The position numbers were made by a program, and so were the translations under genes. Positions 54,880 to 63,957 of a stretch of 64,000 nucleotides of DNA are shown here, one piece after another; the stretch's first letter is position 1; every line of letters begins with the position of its first letter. Origin of the DNA: Opitutia bacterium UBA4506 (GTDB lineage: Bacteria > Verrucomicrobiota > Verrucomicrobiia > Opitutales > Puniceicoccaceae); contig DGMY01000075.1 in NCBI GenBank assembly GCA_002388665.1, forward strand, positions 42,501 through 106,500. Direction: 5' to 3'. Under the pieces are notes generated by a model. It was given only the letters and a program-made list of their open reading frames with translations, had not been told where the DNA came from and ran no database searches.

Positions 54880-55689
54880 CTACTCCGTAAGAACACCCAC
54901 CTCAAGGTAGAGCTTACCCCCTGAACCTTCACGTACGACCACGGAGGCACCAAACGCTTCGCTCAGAATCTCCGATTTCAAAACAACTTCCTTGGGTCCG
55001 GCACTACACACCCTTCCCTCGCGCAAGACCAGGACATGAGAAATCTCCTCAAAAATCTCTTCCACATGATGCGTCACGAGAACTAAGTGCGGTCCGCCTC
55101 TTCTCCGCGCAAGAGCTCCCAGACTCCCCAGAAACCGCTCCCGCGCAACCGGGTCCATCCCAGCGCAGGGTTCATCGAGGATGAGGAGTTCCGGATCCTG
55201 CATCAGAGCCCGGGCAATGAATACTTTTTGGCGTTCTCCCTGGCTCAAAAACCTCCAGGGACGATCAGCCAGCTCTTCAACATTCATCACCCCAAGGCAC
55301 TCCAAGGCCTTCGCCGAATCTACCTCCTCATCTTCCCGCGTCCAATAGCCCAACTGGGCCTCCGCACCACTCAGAACAGTCTCCAACGCAACCTCATGAG
55401 GCGGCACCCGATGCGCAATTGCGCTGCTCACCATCCCGATTCTCTTCCGCATCTCGTGCCAGTTGGTCCGTCCGTAGTGTTCTCCCAACGCACGAATCTC
55501 CCCCTCACCTACAGGTCGATAGGCAAGAATCGCTGAGAGAAGCGTGGTTTTCCCACACCCATTCGCACCGAGTATCGCCCAATGCTCTCCCCTCTTCACA
55601 GACCAATCAATGCCCTTGAGAATCGGCCCATTCTCTCCATAGAGGACTACACCTTCCACTCCTAGTATCTCTTCTGCCTCGTTGGTCAT
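54880..55689 (-). CDS. Stand-alone ABC-type ATPase
   Basis: 269-residue ABC ATP-binding protein (start ATG at 55689, MTNEAEEILGVEGV). Walker A GANGCGKTTLLSAIL, signature LSQGERQKVFIARALM, Walker B ELLILDEPCAGMDPVAR and switch His in VLVTHHVEEI are all present. The longer frame to 55773 adds residues that do not look like the family. It resembles the YlmA/ModF-like stand-alone ATPases; no permease is adjacent, so the partner is unknown. Confidence 0.9.
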   Translation of the reverse strand: MTNEAEEILGVEGVVLYGENGPILKGIDWSVKRGEHWAILGANGCGKTTLLSAILAYRPVGEGEIRALGEHYGRTNWHEMRKRIGMVSSAIAHRVPPHEVALETVLSGAEAQLGYWTREDEEVDSAKALECLGVMNVEELADRPWRFLSQGERQKVFIARALMQDPELLILDEPCAGMDPVARERFLGSLGALARRRGGPHLVLVTHHVEEIFEEISHVLVLREGRVCSAGPKEVVLKSEILSEAFGASVVVREGSGGKLYLEVGVLTE

Positions 55690-55907
55690 CCCACCACAAT
55701 GCCCAACCCGCTCGAAAAAATCAACCGATCCAACTGATCCAGGCGGGTTGTAGTGATATTCCTCCGACGGCAATCACCCCAAATGCTTCGCCATCCCCCT
55801 CAAACAGTGAGACTGACTTTCATTTGCAAACGCTCTCTCAGGTCCGATCCCGCTTGTGACAACCGCGATTTCGCCTATGTTTGGAACCAGTAACCCACTT
55901 AAAAATT

Positions 55908-56105
55908 ATGACTACAAAAACTGAAACAAAAACCGAAGTTTGCCAAGCTTGCGCCCACTGGAATGCCATCTCCGAATCCGAAGGCGAATGCCGCCGTCAG
56001 CCTCCACAGGAAATCTCCTTCACCGTGGCAAATGACGTAAAATTCGAGACTCGATTCCCTAAAACCGCCGCCAGCGACTGGTGTGGCGAGTACAAGGCAA
56101 AATAG
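55908..56105 (+). CDS. Small cysteine-containing protein (possible zinc-binding)
   Basis: 65-residue protein with four cysteines arranged as CQACAHW, ECRR and WCGEY, a spacing consistent with metal binding, and conserved-looking hydrophobic strand FTVANDVKFETRF. It starts with a Thr/Lys-rich stretch (MTTKTETKTEVC). No family is recognised. A terminator follows its stop. Confidence 0.65.
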   Translation: MTTKTETKTEVCQACAHWNAISESEGECRRQPPQEISFTVANDVKFETRFPKTAASDWCGEYKAK

Positions 56106-56150
56106 CGCTTATCGGTCGGTCCCAACAACCGATCAACCACTTACCCAGAG

Positions 56151-56180
56151 AGGGGTCTTCCAAAAAAGACCCCTTTCTTT
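56151..56180 (+). terminator. Rho-independent terminator after the small cysteine protein
   Basis: 9-bp stem AGGGGTCTT / AAGACCCCT (56151-56174) around a short A-rich loop, followed by TTCTTTT. Confidence 0.85.
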
Positions 56181-56230
56181 TGCGAAAATTAGTTGCAACT
56201 AAGTCTCAATCGCGTTTCCATCCCGACCTT

Positions 56231-56614
56231 ATGGATAAGTCGGAGATCGACGCAGCACTCATTCCGGTCGCCCGCGCGGCCAAGCACGCAGCCGATGAGC
56301 TGCTGGACTTTCGCAGCGCAGCGCTCAATCGGAGCGATGCGGGCCTCTGCGTACGCTGCTACTTCAAGATTTTCAACGCCACTCGTGAAGAAGCCGCCCT
56401 ACTCCGCCTGCGCGAACTCCTCGAAAAGCACCTCGAGGTAGTCGCATTCGATGGAGATGAGCAGGAGCTCGAGCGTCTACCGGTCTTCCTCGATGCTGAA
56501 GAGCTCGAGAGCTACTGCGTCAGAATCATGACGGAGTTCCGTGAGAACCGTGCCTATCGCAGTTCACAGATTGATTTAAGGTTCCGCTTCAAAGAACCCC
56601 TCTTTGCGGCCTGA
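56231..56614 (+). CDS. Hypothetical protein upstream of the Fur-like gene
   Basis: 127-residue acidic protein from the ATG at 56231 (MDKSEIDAALIPVARAAKH). It is helical, with the segment RSDAGLCVRCYFKIFNATRE and the C-terminal FRENRAYRSSQIDLRFRF. I recognise no family. It ends 12 bases before the Fur-family GTG, so the two are probably cotranscribed. Confidence 0.6.
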   Translation: MDKSEIDAALIPVARAAKHAADELLDFRSAALNRSDAGLCVRCYFKIFNATREEAALLRLRELLEKHLEVVAFDGDEQELERLPVFLDAEELESYCVRIMTEFRENRAYRSSQIDLRFRFKEPLFAA

Positions 56615-56626
56615 GGCCATAGCGCC

Positions 56627-57112
56627 GTGAGTGCTCCCCTCGATGTCGAGTTCCTGATGGAACAAGCCGTGGCCTACTGGAAGGTACGGGGGCTCAAGAT
56701 GACTTCGGTCCGAAAAATCATCTGCCAGACGGTCTTCTCATCGGCCGAAGCCTTTGACGCAGAGGACCTCCTCCAGCGCGCGCGCCAGAAGGACGGTCTG
56801 ATTTCTCTCTCCACCATATACCGCACTCTTTCGACCCTTCAGGAAGCGGGACTGCTGGTCGAGGTCGAGGGCATCGATCGCAAAAAGTGCTTCAGCGTCG
56901 TGGGCACCCAAACCTCCGCCGCCAGCCATGTAGTTTGCCAGGACTGCGGGCAGGTGATTCCGCTGGAGAACCCCTGCCTCTCACTCCGAGAGAGCGGGCC
57001 CGCCCACCAAACCGGGTTTAGCCCGAAGAAAATCAGCCTCCGGATTGAGGCAACTTGCGACGAATTGGAGCGTTGTGGCACCTGCGTCCGGTCCAACAAG
57101 ACCAAAGAGTAG
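56627..57112 (+). CDS. Fur-family transcriptional regulator
   Basis: 161-residue ferric-uptake-type regulator. Winged-helix domain LKMTSVRKIICQTVFSSAEA and LISLSTIYRTLSTLQEAGLL are typical; the zinc-binding CxxC pairs are HVVCQDCGQV and CDELERCGTC. The usual His-rich HHHDH stretch is reduced to SAASHVV, so metal selectivity may differ from Fur (PerR- or Zur-like are alternatives). The start is a GTG. Confidence 0.85.
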   Translation: MSAPLDVEFLMEQAVAYWKVRGLKMTSVRKIICQTVFSSAEAFDAEDLLQRARQKDGLISLSTIYRTLSTLQEAGLLVEVEGIDRKKCFSVVGTQTSAASHVVCQDCGQVIPLENPCLSLRESGPAHQTGFSPKKISLRIEATCDELERCGTCVRSNKTKE

Positions 57113-57172
57113 CGATCCCGCCACTGGTTTTGAACCCTCGCGAGAACCACTCAATTCATCCTCCCCCTCGCC

Positions 57173-59329
57173 CTATTCGGACGGGTCAACCGGGTACCGC
57201 TTCTCCAGGATTTTCAGCAATATCCCCGCAGTGGCCTCCGCATCTGCCAACGCGCGGTGATGATTGACCAAAGGAATGCCAAAATGTTCCGCCAGGCTAG
57301 CGAGGCGGTACGACGCAAGCCCTCCAAAGCTCCGCCGCGACTCGACCACCGTACAGAAGAGAGGCCGCGAGAACTCCACCCCCACCTGGGCAAATTCCGC
57401 CCGGAGAAAGCCGAAGTCGAACTTCGCGTTATGAGCCACGAGAACCCCTTCGCAGAGAAAGCGCTGTAGCTCGGGAGCGACCGCGGCAAAGGTGGGCGCA
57501 CCAGCCACCATCTCATCAGAAATCCCCGTGAGGGCCGTAATGTTGGCAGGGATCGGGCGCTCTGGATTGATCAACTGCTGCATGCGGGCGATTACCTTCC
57601 CCCGCTGCACCTTTACGGCAGCCACTTCCGTCAAGCGGTGGCGAGCAGGGCTTCCCCCGGTCGTCTCTACATCGACCACGGTATAGATCTGGTCCGGGTC
57701 TACTCCCCAGCGGGCACGAACGACCTCCACGGCAAATCCATCCTCCCTCATCCGCCGAATCTGAGCGAGCTGGTTCCGCCGTATTGAGTCGCCTTCTCCC
57801 TTGACCTCAATGAACTTCACACCGGAGCTTCCCATGACCAGCAGGTCGGGAAACCCACTGGATTGCGTCGAAAAATCCTTCGCCATTCGACGCAGGGTCG
57901 CCGCAACCGGGCCGCGTGGAGCGACCGCCAGGAACGAGTCTACAATCGAGCGCCAATCCGTATCTGGAGAGGCCTCTTCACCCCGACCGAACAATTGCAC
58001 CTCATCCAGTCCTGATGTGGGCGGCCGACTGTCACCGGCCTCCAAGCAGCCCAGTTTTCTCTCCACCTCGGCACCAAAGCGCTCATAGAAGCTCCCGTCC
58101 CGCAAACAAGGAGGCACCCGGACAAACTCATTCGGCACACCAGCTCCGTGGTCCCCAAACAATTCATCGTAAAAAACCGTTCCAAACAAAACCCGCCAAA
58201 ACCAATTCTCGGTCCAATAGGCTCGACCTCCCTGAGAAGAAAAATGCTCGGCAACCCCCATCTCGACGCGCCCGCGGAACAGTTCATCAACCTCGATTTG
58301 CGGTGCTTCCCTCAGCAAAGCCGTCAATCGACCCACGCGCCGACCGCCCAATTTCCTAGCATAGAAATCTTCGGCGAATATCTGGGCCTCATCCGAAGGG
58401 GGATCCTGAATCACTCTCTCCAACCTCTCGCGCACGGCATCCACTCGGCCTGCAGCAAACTCCAGCCGACAAAGGCGTTCGATCGCGGGGAAGGATTCCG
58501 TCTGCGAGTATACGGCCATCGCCCGCTCCACATCTCCAGCCCCTTCCAACGCCTGGCCAAGACGAGTCACCGTTCGGTCATAGGCAGCATCATCTTCCCC
58601 ACCGGCGCGGCGCGGCCACTGGTCCATTTCTTCGACCATCTGCACCCAATCGGTCACAGCTCCCGAGCGGATCAATTCTCTCTTTCGTGAGTAGAAAAAT
58701 CCATTTCGCGCAGATTCCGAATCCGAAAAGGCTGGCTCAATCCGGGCACGATCCCGTCTCTCCCCCAGTAGGCCCATGTCCCGCATCGTAAAAGCCGACA
58801 AGTCATCCGCTCGAAAACCAAAATATAAGTAGAGCAAAAACCCCGTACATTCGGGACGCCCCAAAACCACCCATTCATCGACCGCAAGCCCCGCAAACAA
58901 TTGGCGCAGGTCCGCTTCTTCCCGGCAGATTCGGATACACTCTCCCTTTGATTTCTGACGCCGTCCCCGCATCGGAACTCCAGCCCGCTCCATCAGCTCC
59001 AACAGTTCCGGCTTTTTGAGGCACGGGAGCACTGCCGCCACATCCTGAACGAACACTGGCCGCGCCCACCCCAACTCCATCAACTCGACGATCGCCCCCT
59101 CGGGGTCACCAATCTCCTCATACGCCAGAGTACTGCGGCGAAAGAACTCCCCCTTTCGGTTCACCATCCGCACCAACACCGCCTGGGCACTGCCCGAAGC
59201 CCGCCGAAACCCGTTCACAAACTGGCGATGCTCCTCCTCCAACAAATGATCGCAATGCCGCTCCAGGAAATCCAATACCTCCAAGAAGTGATCCCGATAA
59301 TAGAATGGCTGTAGACGAGGAAAACTCAC
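57173..59329 (-). CDS. FAN1-type VRR-NUC nuclease fused to a DEDDh exonuclease
   Basis: 718-residue fusion, start GTG at 59329. Residues ~45-90 hold the FAN1-type N-terminal motif (VNRKGEFFRRSTLAYEEIGD). The VRR-NUC core has the catalytic glutamate in TENWFWRVLFGTVFYDELF (E374), then D495 in SSGFPDLLVMG and E508-x-K510 in FIEVKG. This part is about 540 residues, close to the bacterial FAN1 length. A C-terminal ~170-residue DEDDh exonuclease follows: D553/E555 (VVDVETTGG), D638 (AHNAKFDFGF) and H691/D696 (NHHRALADAEAT). FAN1 enzymes cut branched DNA in interstrand-crosslink repair; the fused exonuclease is the unusual part. Confidence 0.9.
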   Translation of the reverse strand: MSFPRLQPFYYRDHFLEVLDFLERHCDHLLEEEHRQFVNGFRRASGSAQAVLVRMVNRKGEFFRRSTLAYEEIGDPEGAIVELMELGWARPVFVQDVAAVLPCLKKPELLELMERAGVPMRGRRQKSKGECIRICREEADLRQLFAGLAVDEWVVLGRPECTGFLLYLYFGFRADDLSAFTMRDMGLLGERRDRARIEPAFSDSESARNGFFYSRKRELIRSGAVTDWVQMVEEMDQWPRRAGGEDDAAYDRTVTRLGQALEGAGDVERAMAVYSQTESFPAIERLCRLEFAAGRVDAVRERLERVIQDPPSDEAQIFAEDFYARKLGGRRVGRLTALLREAPQIEVDELFRGRVEMGVAEHFSSQGGRAYWTENWFWRVLFGTVFYDELFGDHGAGVPNEFVRVPPCLRDGSFYERFGAEVERKLGCLEAGDSRPPTSGLDEVQLFGRGEEASPDTDWRSIVDSFLAVAPRGPVAATLRRMAKDFSTQSSGFPDLLVMGSSGVKFIEVKGEGDSIRRNQLAQIRRMREDGFAVEVVRARWGVDPDQIYTVVDVETTGGSPARHRLTEVAAVKVQRGKVIARMQQLINPERPIPANITALTGISDEMVAGAPTFAAVAPELQRFLCEGVLVAHNAKFDFGFLRAEFAQVGVEFSRPLFCTVVESRRSFGGLASYRLASLAEHFGIPLVNHHRALADAEATAGILLKILEKRYPVDPSE

Positions 59330-59557
59330 TTTTTCAAGTGCTCATAAGTTCACCTGACCGGCAACTCTATTCTTTCCAAAAATCACAAATATGATGTCCC
59401 CCTCCGACAGTTATCAGTCCCCCAAAACGAGCACCGCAGATCCGAGACTGTCGAGGGTTCTCCCCATGCAATGATTCGCAGGTTTCTCCGCAAAGCAGCT
59501 CGGTCACTTTTTTTTACAATAGACAACACGATGCAAACTCATCTATTTTCAATCCCG
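59330..59557. other. Intergenic region between the FAN1-Exo and repeat-protein genes
   Basis: 228 bases between divergent genes, mostly non-coding, presumed to hold both promoters. An in-frame ATG run at 59471/59531 could extend the next gene, but the signal peptide starts at 59558. Confidence 0.4.
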
Positions 59558-60142
59558 ATGAAAAAATCCCTTATAGCACTATCTTCTATTCTCCTCGCAT
59601 TTGGATTCAAAGCGCAGGCGCAAACAGAACCATCTCGCCCAATTGAGCTATCGCTCTGGTCGCCAATTCAGCTCGGTTCAGAAACCGACAACGTAAAAGG
59701 AGTTCGTTTGAACATCTTCTACGCGAAGAACAACGACCTGACTGGTTTGGACCTCGGCTTCTTCGGCCTCGGTTACAACACCGGCGACGTAGCAGGTGTT
59801 CAGTGGAACTTTATCGGCAGTGTTGTCGAAGGTGACATGGCAGGTTGGCAGACCGGTATCTACACCCACACGAAGGGTGAGTTCCGCGGGCTAAAAGGCG
59901 GTATCGTCAATCTTCAGGACGACGACCTCTACGGTTGGCAAGCAGGTTTGATCACTCTCGCCGACTCTAAGGTGGTTGGTCTTCAGACTGGTCTCTTCAA
60001 CAAGGCCGGCGACATGCGCGGACTTCAGTTCGGTCTCGTCAACTACTCCGAGAAACTCTACGGAGTTCAAATCGGACTGGCGAACATCAACGTCGAAGCA
60101 GATCCTCTCTACTTCTTCCCGTTCATCAACGCATCCTTCTAA
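59558..60142 (+). CDS. Surface/secreted protein with GLxxGL repeats (LA_2272-like)
   Basis: 194-residue exported protein (signal peptide MKKSLIALSSILLAFGFKAQA). The mature part consists of short beta units: VVGLQTGLFNKAGDMRGLQF, GLVNYSEKLYGVQIGLANIN and similar G-[LV]-x-x-G-[LF] repeats, as in the LA_2272 surface-repeat family. It ends in an aromatic residue (INASF). It is followed by a strong terminator. No specific function. Confidence 0.7.
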   Translation: MKKSLIALSSILLAFGFKAQAQTEPSRPIELSLWSPIQLGSETDNVKGVRLNIFYAKNNDLTGLDLGFFGLGYNTGDVAGVQWNFIGSVVEGDMAGWQTGIYTHTKGEFRGLKGGIVNLQDDDLYGWQAGLITLADSKVVGLQTGLFNKAGDMRGLQFGLVNYSEKLYGVQIGLANINVEADPLYFFPFINASF

Positions 60143-60163
60143 GCGAAGCGTAGAATAAATTTG

Positions 60164-60195
60164 AAAGGCCGTCTCTCTCGGGAGACGGCCTTTTT
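60164..60195 (+). terminator. Rho-independent terminator after the repeat protein
   Basis: 12-bp stem AAAGGCCGTCTC / GAGACGGCCTTT (60164-60193), loop 60176-60181, followed by a T-tract. Confidence 0.93.
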
Positions 60196-60377
60196 CATGC
60201 CGACACACACCGCTTTTTCACAATTGAGTCTCTTCCCATTTTCCATTCGCCAAATGGAGGCCCAAAACCAAAGGTATCCCGCGAAAGGGTCGAAGGCGCA
60301 CCTCACTTGAGTTTCAACCAGCGCGCTTTCGGGCTATCATTTCTAATCCGTCCAGATTGAGGCCAAACGAACACACA

Positions 60378-61712
60378 ATGAGGATTCCTCACTTCACTTT
60401 CGCGTGGAAGATGCCCGTTACACTCGGTGCCCTCCTCGCCCTTCTCTGTTGCGCCACCACCCTTCCCGCGCAGTACATCGTTCTGGACGAGGGAAAAACC
60501 GAGCCCAAAGCCGGCTGGCTGCTCTTACCCTACGGGTTTACCAGCGAAACCTGGGACGTCGCCTTCGGTCTGGGAGGAGGCGGCACCGGATGGCCCGCCC
60601 CCTACTCCACCACCTACGGAGCGGCAACTCTGAGCACCAACCAATCCTGGAATCTGGTCGTAGGGGGAGTGAACTACCCCGGCTTACTATCCGATCGACT
60701 CTTTATCGACCCCTATGCGTCCTTCGCAGATTACACAAACCTTCGAGTCTACGTGCCGGGAAACCCTGATTTCCTGGATTCGCCCGATAAGGCTGGGAGC
60801 AATGACTCTAGCCCCGACAACTTTTTTCGGGAAGCTGCTCATGATACCTGGCTTCAAGCCAATATCCGCTACGTACTCCCGATTGGCGATGGTGCCGAGG
60901 ACCCCGTCCATACCTACGTGGTAGACCGTGGGATGCTAGTCTCCGGATCCTCCGGAGGAACGAACTGGAACCCGTTGGAATCAGGAAGGACATCCATTCT
61001 CGCGCGGCCCTACTACCGCGACCAGAGCGTGACCATTCCCGTCAACGGTAACCCTTTTCCGTTCAAAACCCTCAATCTTCAGCTCTCTCTCGAATACGAT
61101 AATCGCGATTTCCAGCCAAATCCCAGCCGCGGGAGCTACCAGAAAATTTCTTTCACGCGCGACTGGGGACAGCTTTCCGAAACGAATCCGTGGTCCTTCG
61201 GCGAACTGGAATTGGGTAAATTTTTCAACCTTGGCGAAACCTCCATCTTCCGGCAGCAGGTCCTCGCCCTCAACGCCTGGACGGGGTACTCGTTTACCTG
61301 GAACGAAACCGAGATTCCCGAGGTCCCCTTCCCCGTAGCCACCGAACGCCCCCCCTACTACACCGGGGCGACACTGGGAGGCCTATTCCGGATGCGCGGG
61401 TACCCGCAGGCACGGTTCAACGGGCGCGCGGTCTCCTACTACTCCGCCGAGTATCGAGTCATCCCCCATTGGACTCCGTTTGCCTCTTCCGAAATTTTTG
61501 AGATGATCGAGCTCTCCTGGTGGCAGATCTCTCTCTTTGTGGAGGCGGGCCGAGTCGCCGACTCATACAATCTCGACCTGCTCTACAAAGACATGCACTA
61601 CGATGCCGGTATCGACCTCCGCTTCTTCGTCCGCCACGCCGTCGTCCGGGTCGGTATCGCCGGATCCGACGAAAGTGTTCAGGTGGTCGCCATGTTTGGG
61701 CAACCATTCTAA
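60378..61712 (+). CDS. Omp85/BamA-like outer-membrane barrel protein
   Basis: 444-residue exported protein (start ATG at 60378; signal peptide around VTLGALLALLCCATTLPAQ). The C-terminal half has the Omp85-type barrel features GLFRMRGYPQARFNGRAVSY, SAEYRVIPHWTPF and ISLFVEAGRVADSYN, ending in F (VVAMFGQPF). There is no POTRA domain, so it may be a surface-antigen-type barrel rather than BamA/TamA. It stands alone, followed by marC. Confidence 0.75.
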   Translation: MRIPHFTFAWKMPVTLGALLALLCCATTLPAQYIVLDEGKTEPKAGWLLLPYGFTSETWDVAFGLGGGGTGWPAPYSTTYGAATLSTNQSWNLVVGGVNYPGLLSDRLFIDPYASFADYTNLRVYVPGNPDFLDSPDKAGSNDSSPDNFFREAAHDTWLQANIRYVLPIGDGAEDPVHTYVVDRGMLVSGSSGGTNWNPLESGRTSILARPYYRDQSVTIPVNGNPFPFKTLNLQLSLEYDNRDFQPNPSRGSYQKISFTRDWGQLSETNPWSFGELELGKFFNLGETSIFRQQVLALNAWTGYSFTWNETEIPEVPFPVATERPPYYTGATLGGLFRMRGYPQARFNGRAVSYYSAEYRVIPHWTPFASSEIFEMIELSWWQISLFVEAGRVADSYNLDLLYKDMHYDAGIDLRFFVRHAVVRVGIAGSDESVQVVAMFGQPF

Positions 61713-61742
61713 AAGTCTCCCGAATCCCGAAACCTCCTCGCC

Positions 61743-62360
61743 GTGAAAGAACAGATTTTCCAAGCAGTCATCACCCTGACGGCTCTGATTAACCCAGTCG
61801 TCTGCGCAGCAATTTTCTCCCGTTGCACCCAAGGCCTCCCTCCAGAGCAAAAGCGGATCGAGGCCCTGGTCGGGGTTCTCTCGATTGGGTCAATCCTGAT
61901 CATTTCAGCTGTGGCGGGAACTCACATCCTCAAGGCCTTCGGGATCTCATTGGATGCATTTACCTGCGCGGGAGGTGCTATCCTGATCTACATCGGCGTC
62001 GGGATGTTGCGCTCAGCCAATACCCCCGGCAACCCCGAGTCAGAATCCAAGCCACCGCAGTCGGGGAAAGTCTCGCTCACTCCCTTGATCCTGTTCGGCG
62101 CCAGCCCTGGGACCATCACGGGAGTCATTACAGTCGGGGCCACACACCACAGCGAATCGTCCCTGCCCCTTCCCGCCATTATTGGTGTTCTCATCTCTAC
62201 CTTAATTCTTGCAGTTGCGCTATCCATTGCCTCACGGATTCCCACCAAACAAAAAGCACCCTCATTCATTCGCAGAATGATCAGCTGCTATATGGGGGTG
62301 ATTGTCATTGCGATGGGGGTACAGTTTATGCTCACCGGGATCCGTGATTTCATGCAATAA
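61743..62360 (+). CDS. MarC-family membrane protein
   Basis: 205-residue integral membrane protein with about six hydrophobic segments and the MarC N-terminal block ITLTALINPVVCAAIFSRC and AGGAILIYIGVGML. The start is a GTG at 61743. The family is of unclear function; some members have been linked to antibiotic tolerance, but this was not reproduced for MarC itself. Shortly followed by the FUSC gene. Confidence 0.88.
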   Translation: MKEQIFQAVITLTALINPVVCAAIFSRCTQGLPPEQKRIEALVGVLSIGSILIISAVAGTHILKAFGISLDAFTCAGGAILIYIGVGMLRSANTPGNPESESKPPQSGKVSLTPLILFGASPGTITGVITVGATHHSESSLPLPAIIGVLISTLILAVALSIASRIPTKQKAPSFIRRMISCYMGVIVIAMGVQFMLTGIRDFMQ

Positions 62361-62381
62361 TTCCATCTAGGTTGAGACGCC

Positions 62382-62960
62382 GTGATCCGCTACCAGTATC
62401 AACATCGCACCCTTCGCTTCGCTGTCCGGCGATTTATCACCTGCTTGACTGCATTCTACGGGGGCTACTATCTCAACATCCCCCTCTTTGGGGAACCTTC
62501 CTACGTCGGCGGATTGTGGGCGATGATCTCGACCCTCATTGTTCTTCAACCCAACCGCAAAGACGCGTGGCAAACCGCCCTTCTCCGAATCATGGGAACA
62601 TTGATCGGGGCCATTGCGGCGGCACTCTACCTCACCGTCTTTTCCTTCCACCCCATCGGAATGTGCGCCACCATCGCGGTGACCGTACTCATCTGCGGGG
62701 GCTTTGGTATCCCCAACTATGCCAGACTCGCCTGCATCACCATCGCGATTATGATGATCTCTTCTGTGATCGACCCACACATCTCGGCCCATATGAATGC
62801 CCTGCTCCGATTCCTCGAATCAGTCATCGGTACGGTCATCGCAGTCCTCGTCACCGAGGCTTGGCCCGAAGAAGATCCCGACCAAAAAAAGCCGGGTGCG
62901 CTCCGGGTCCCTCTATCCGATCTCGGTCATCGTCGAAGATCCGACCCAAATGATGGCTGA
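62382..62960 (+). CDS. FUSC-like (aromatic-acid exporter family) membrane protein
   Basis: 192-residue membrane protein, GTG start. Features: RTLRFAVRRFITCLTAFYGG, then TLIVLQPNRKDAWQTALLRI and GTLIGAIAAALYLTVFSF, as in the FUSC/ArAE family. Shorter than full FUSC proteins, so it may form dimers. The substrate is unknown. Confidence 0.75.
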   Translation: MIRYQYQHRTLRFAVRRFITCLTAFYGGYYLNIPLFGEPSYVGGLWAMISTLIVLQPNRKDAWQTALLRIMGTLIGAIAAALYLTVFSFHPIGMCATIAVTVLICGGFGIPNYARLACITIAIMMISSVIDPHISAHMNALLRFLESVIGTVIAVLVTEAWPEEDPDQKKPGALRVPLSDLGHRRRSDPNDG

Positions 62961-63002
62961 CCCATCGTTTTCAATTCAACCCCTCCAACGAACTCACTAC
63001 GA

Positions 63003-63848
63003 TTGCCCATAGTGGAAGACCCAAAAGACCTTAAGAGCCGCCTTTACCGGATTATCTTCGAAGCCGACACCCCAGCCGGGAAGCTATTCGATGTCGCGCT
63101 GCTGATTGCAATCGTGATCAGCACAGCCCTGGTTTGCCTCGAAACGATCCCCACCGAACACAATCGATATTCCACTCTTCTCCTCACAGGGGAATGGATT
63201 CTCACCGGGCTCTTTACCATCGAATACGCGCTGCGACTCTATTGCAGTCCTCGCCGCAAGGAGTATGCGACCAGCTTCTTTGGAGTTGTCGACTTCCTCT
63301 CGGTGATGCCGGCCTACTTGGCCTTATTCACCTGGTCGTCTTCCTACTACCTTGTGACGATTCGCCTGCTGCGCCTCCTCCGAGTGTTTCGTATTTTGAA
63401 ACTCATCCAGCTGTCCAGTCAGGCACAGATGATTCTCCGGGCCCTCCGAAAATCGATGCCGAAAATCGGCATCTTCTTTTTCGCCCTGCTGATTCTAGTC
63501 TTCCTCGAGGGCACCCTCATGTACCTCATCGAGGGCGGGAACAACCCCGGCTTCAACAGCATTCCCAACAGTGTCTACTGGGCGATCGTAACCATGACGA
63601 CAGTCGGCTATGGCGACGTCGCACCCCTGACCCCTCTGGGCAAGATGGTCGCCTCCCTAATCATGCTTAGCGGCTACGCGATCATCGCCGTCCCCACGGG
63701 CATCGTCACCGCTCACATCACCCGCGCGGAACGATCGGGCGACTCACTACTCCTCCCCCAGCGAAAATGCAAAAACTGCGAGCTCTCCGGCCATACCGAA
63801 GAAGCCCAATTCTGCCGCCGCTGTGGCGATAAATTACCCTCCCAGTAA
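63003..63848 (+). CDS. Voltage-gated-like ion channel with C-terminal zinc ribbon
   Basis: 281-residue channel, probable TTG start. Six TM segments (voltage-sensor-like S4 RLLRLLRVFRILKLIQLSS) and the K+-selectivity filter TMTTVGYGDV. After the last TM helix the cytoplasmic tail has a zinc-ribbon motif with CxxC pairs, CKNC and CRRC, within about 25 residues, not typical of Kch-like channels. Position at the window end with marC and FUSC suggests a membrane gene group without a clear shared role. Confidence 0.88.
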   Translation: MPIVEDPKDLKSRLYRIIFEADTPAGKLFDVALLIAIVISTALVCLETIPTEHNRYSTLLLTGEWILTGLFTIEYALRLYCSPRRKEYATSFFGVVDFLSVMPAYLALFTWSSSYYLVTIRLLRLLRVFRILKLIQLSSQAQMILRALRKSMPKIGIFFFALLILVFLEGTLMYLIEGGNNPGFNSIPNSVYWAIVTMTTVGYGDVAPLTPLGKMVASLIMLSGYAIIAVPTGIVTAHITRAERSGDSLLLPQRKCKNCELSGHTEEAQFCRRCGDKLPSQ

Positions 63849-63850
63849 TC

Positions 63851-63893
63851 CAGCAAACGTCTCCCCGGATCGCACGACCCACTGCCAAACACC
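63851..63893 (+). repeat. 43-bp direct repeat, copy 1
   Basis: First copy of a 43-bp direct repeat beginning CAGCAAACGTCTCCCC. The second copy at 63958-64000 differs at only two positions. Starts directly after the channel gene stop. Confidence 0.8.
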
Positions 63894-63957
63894 CCCGAAC
63901 AACCGCGGACACCACCCACACAGTTCTTTCTCGAAAGAGTCCCGTAGCGTGCAGCTT

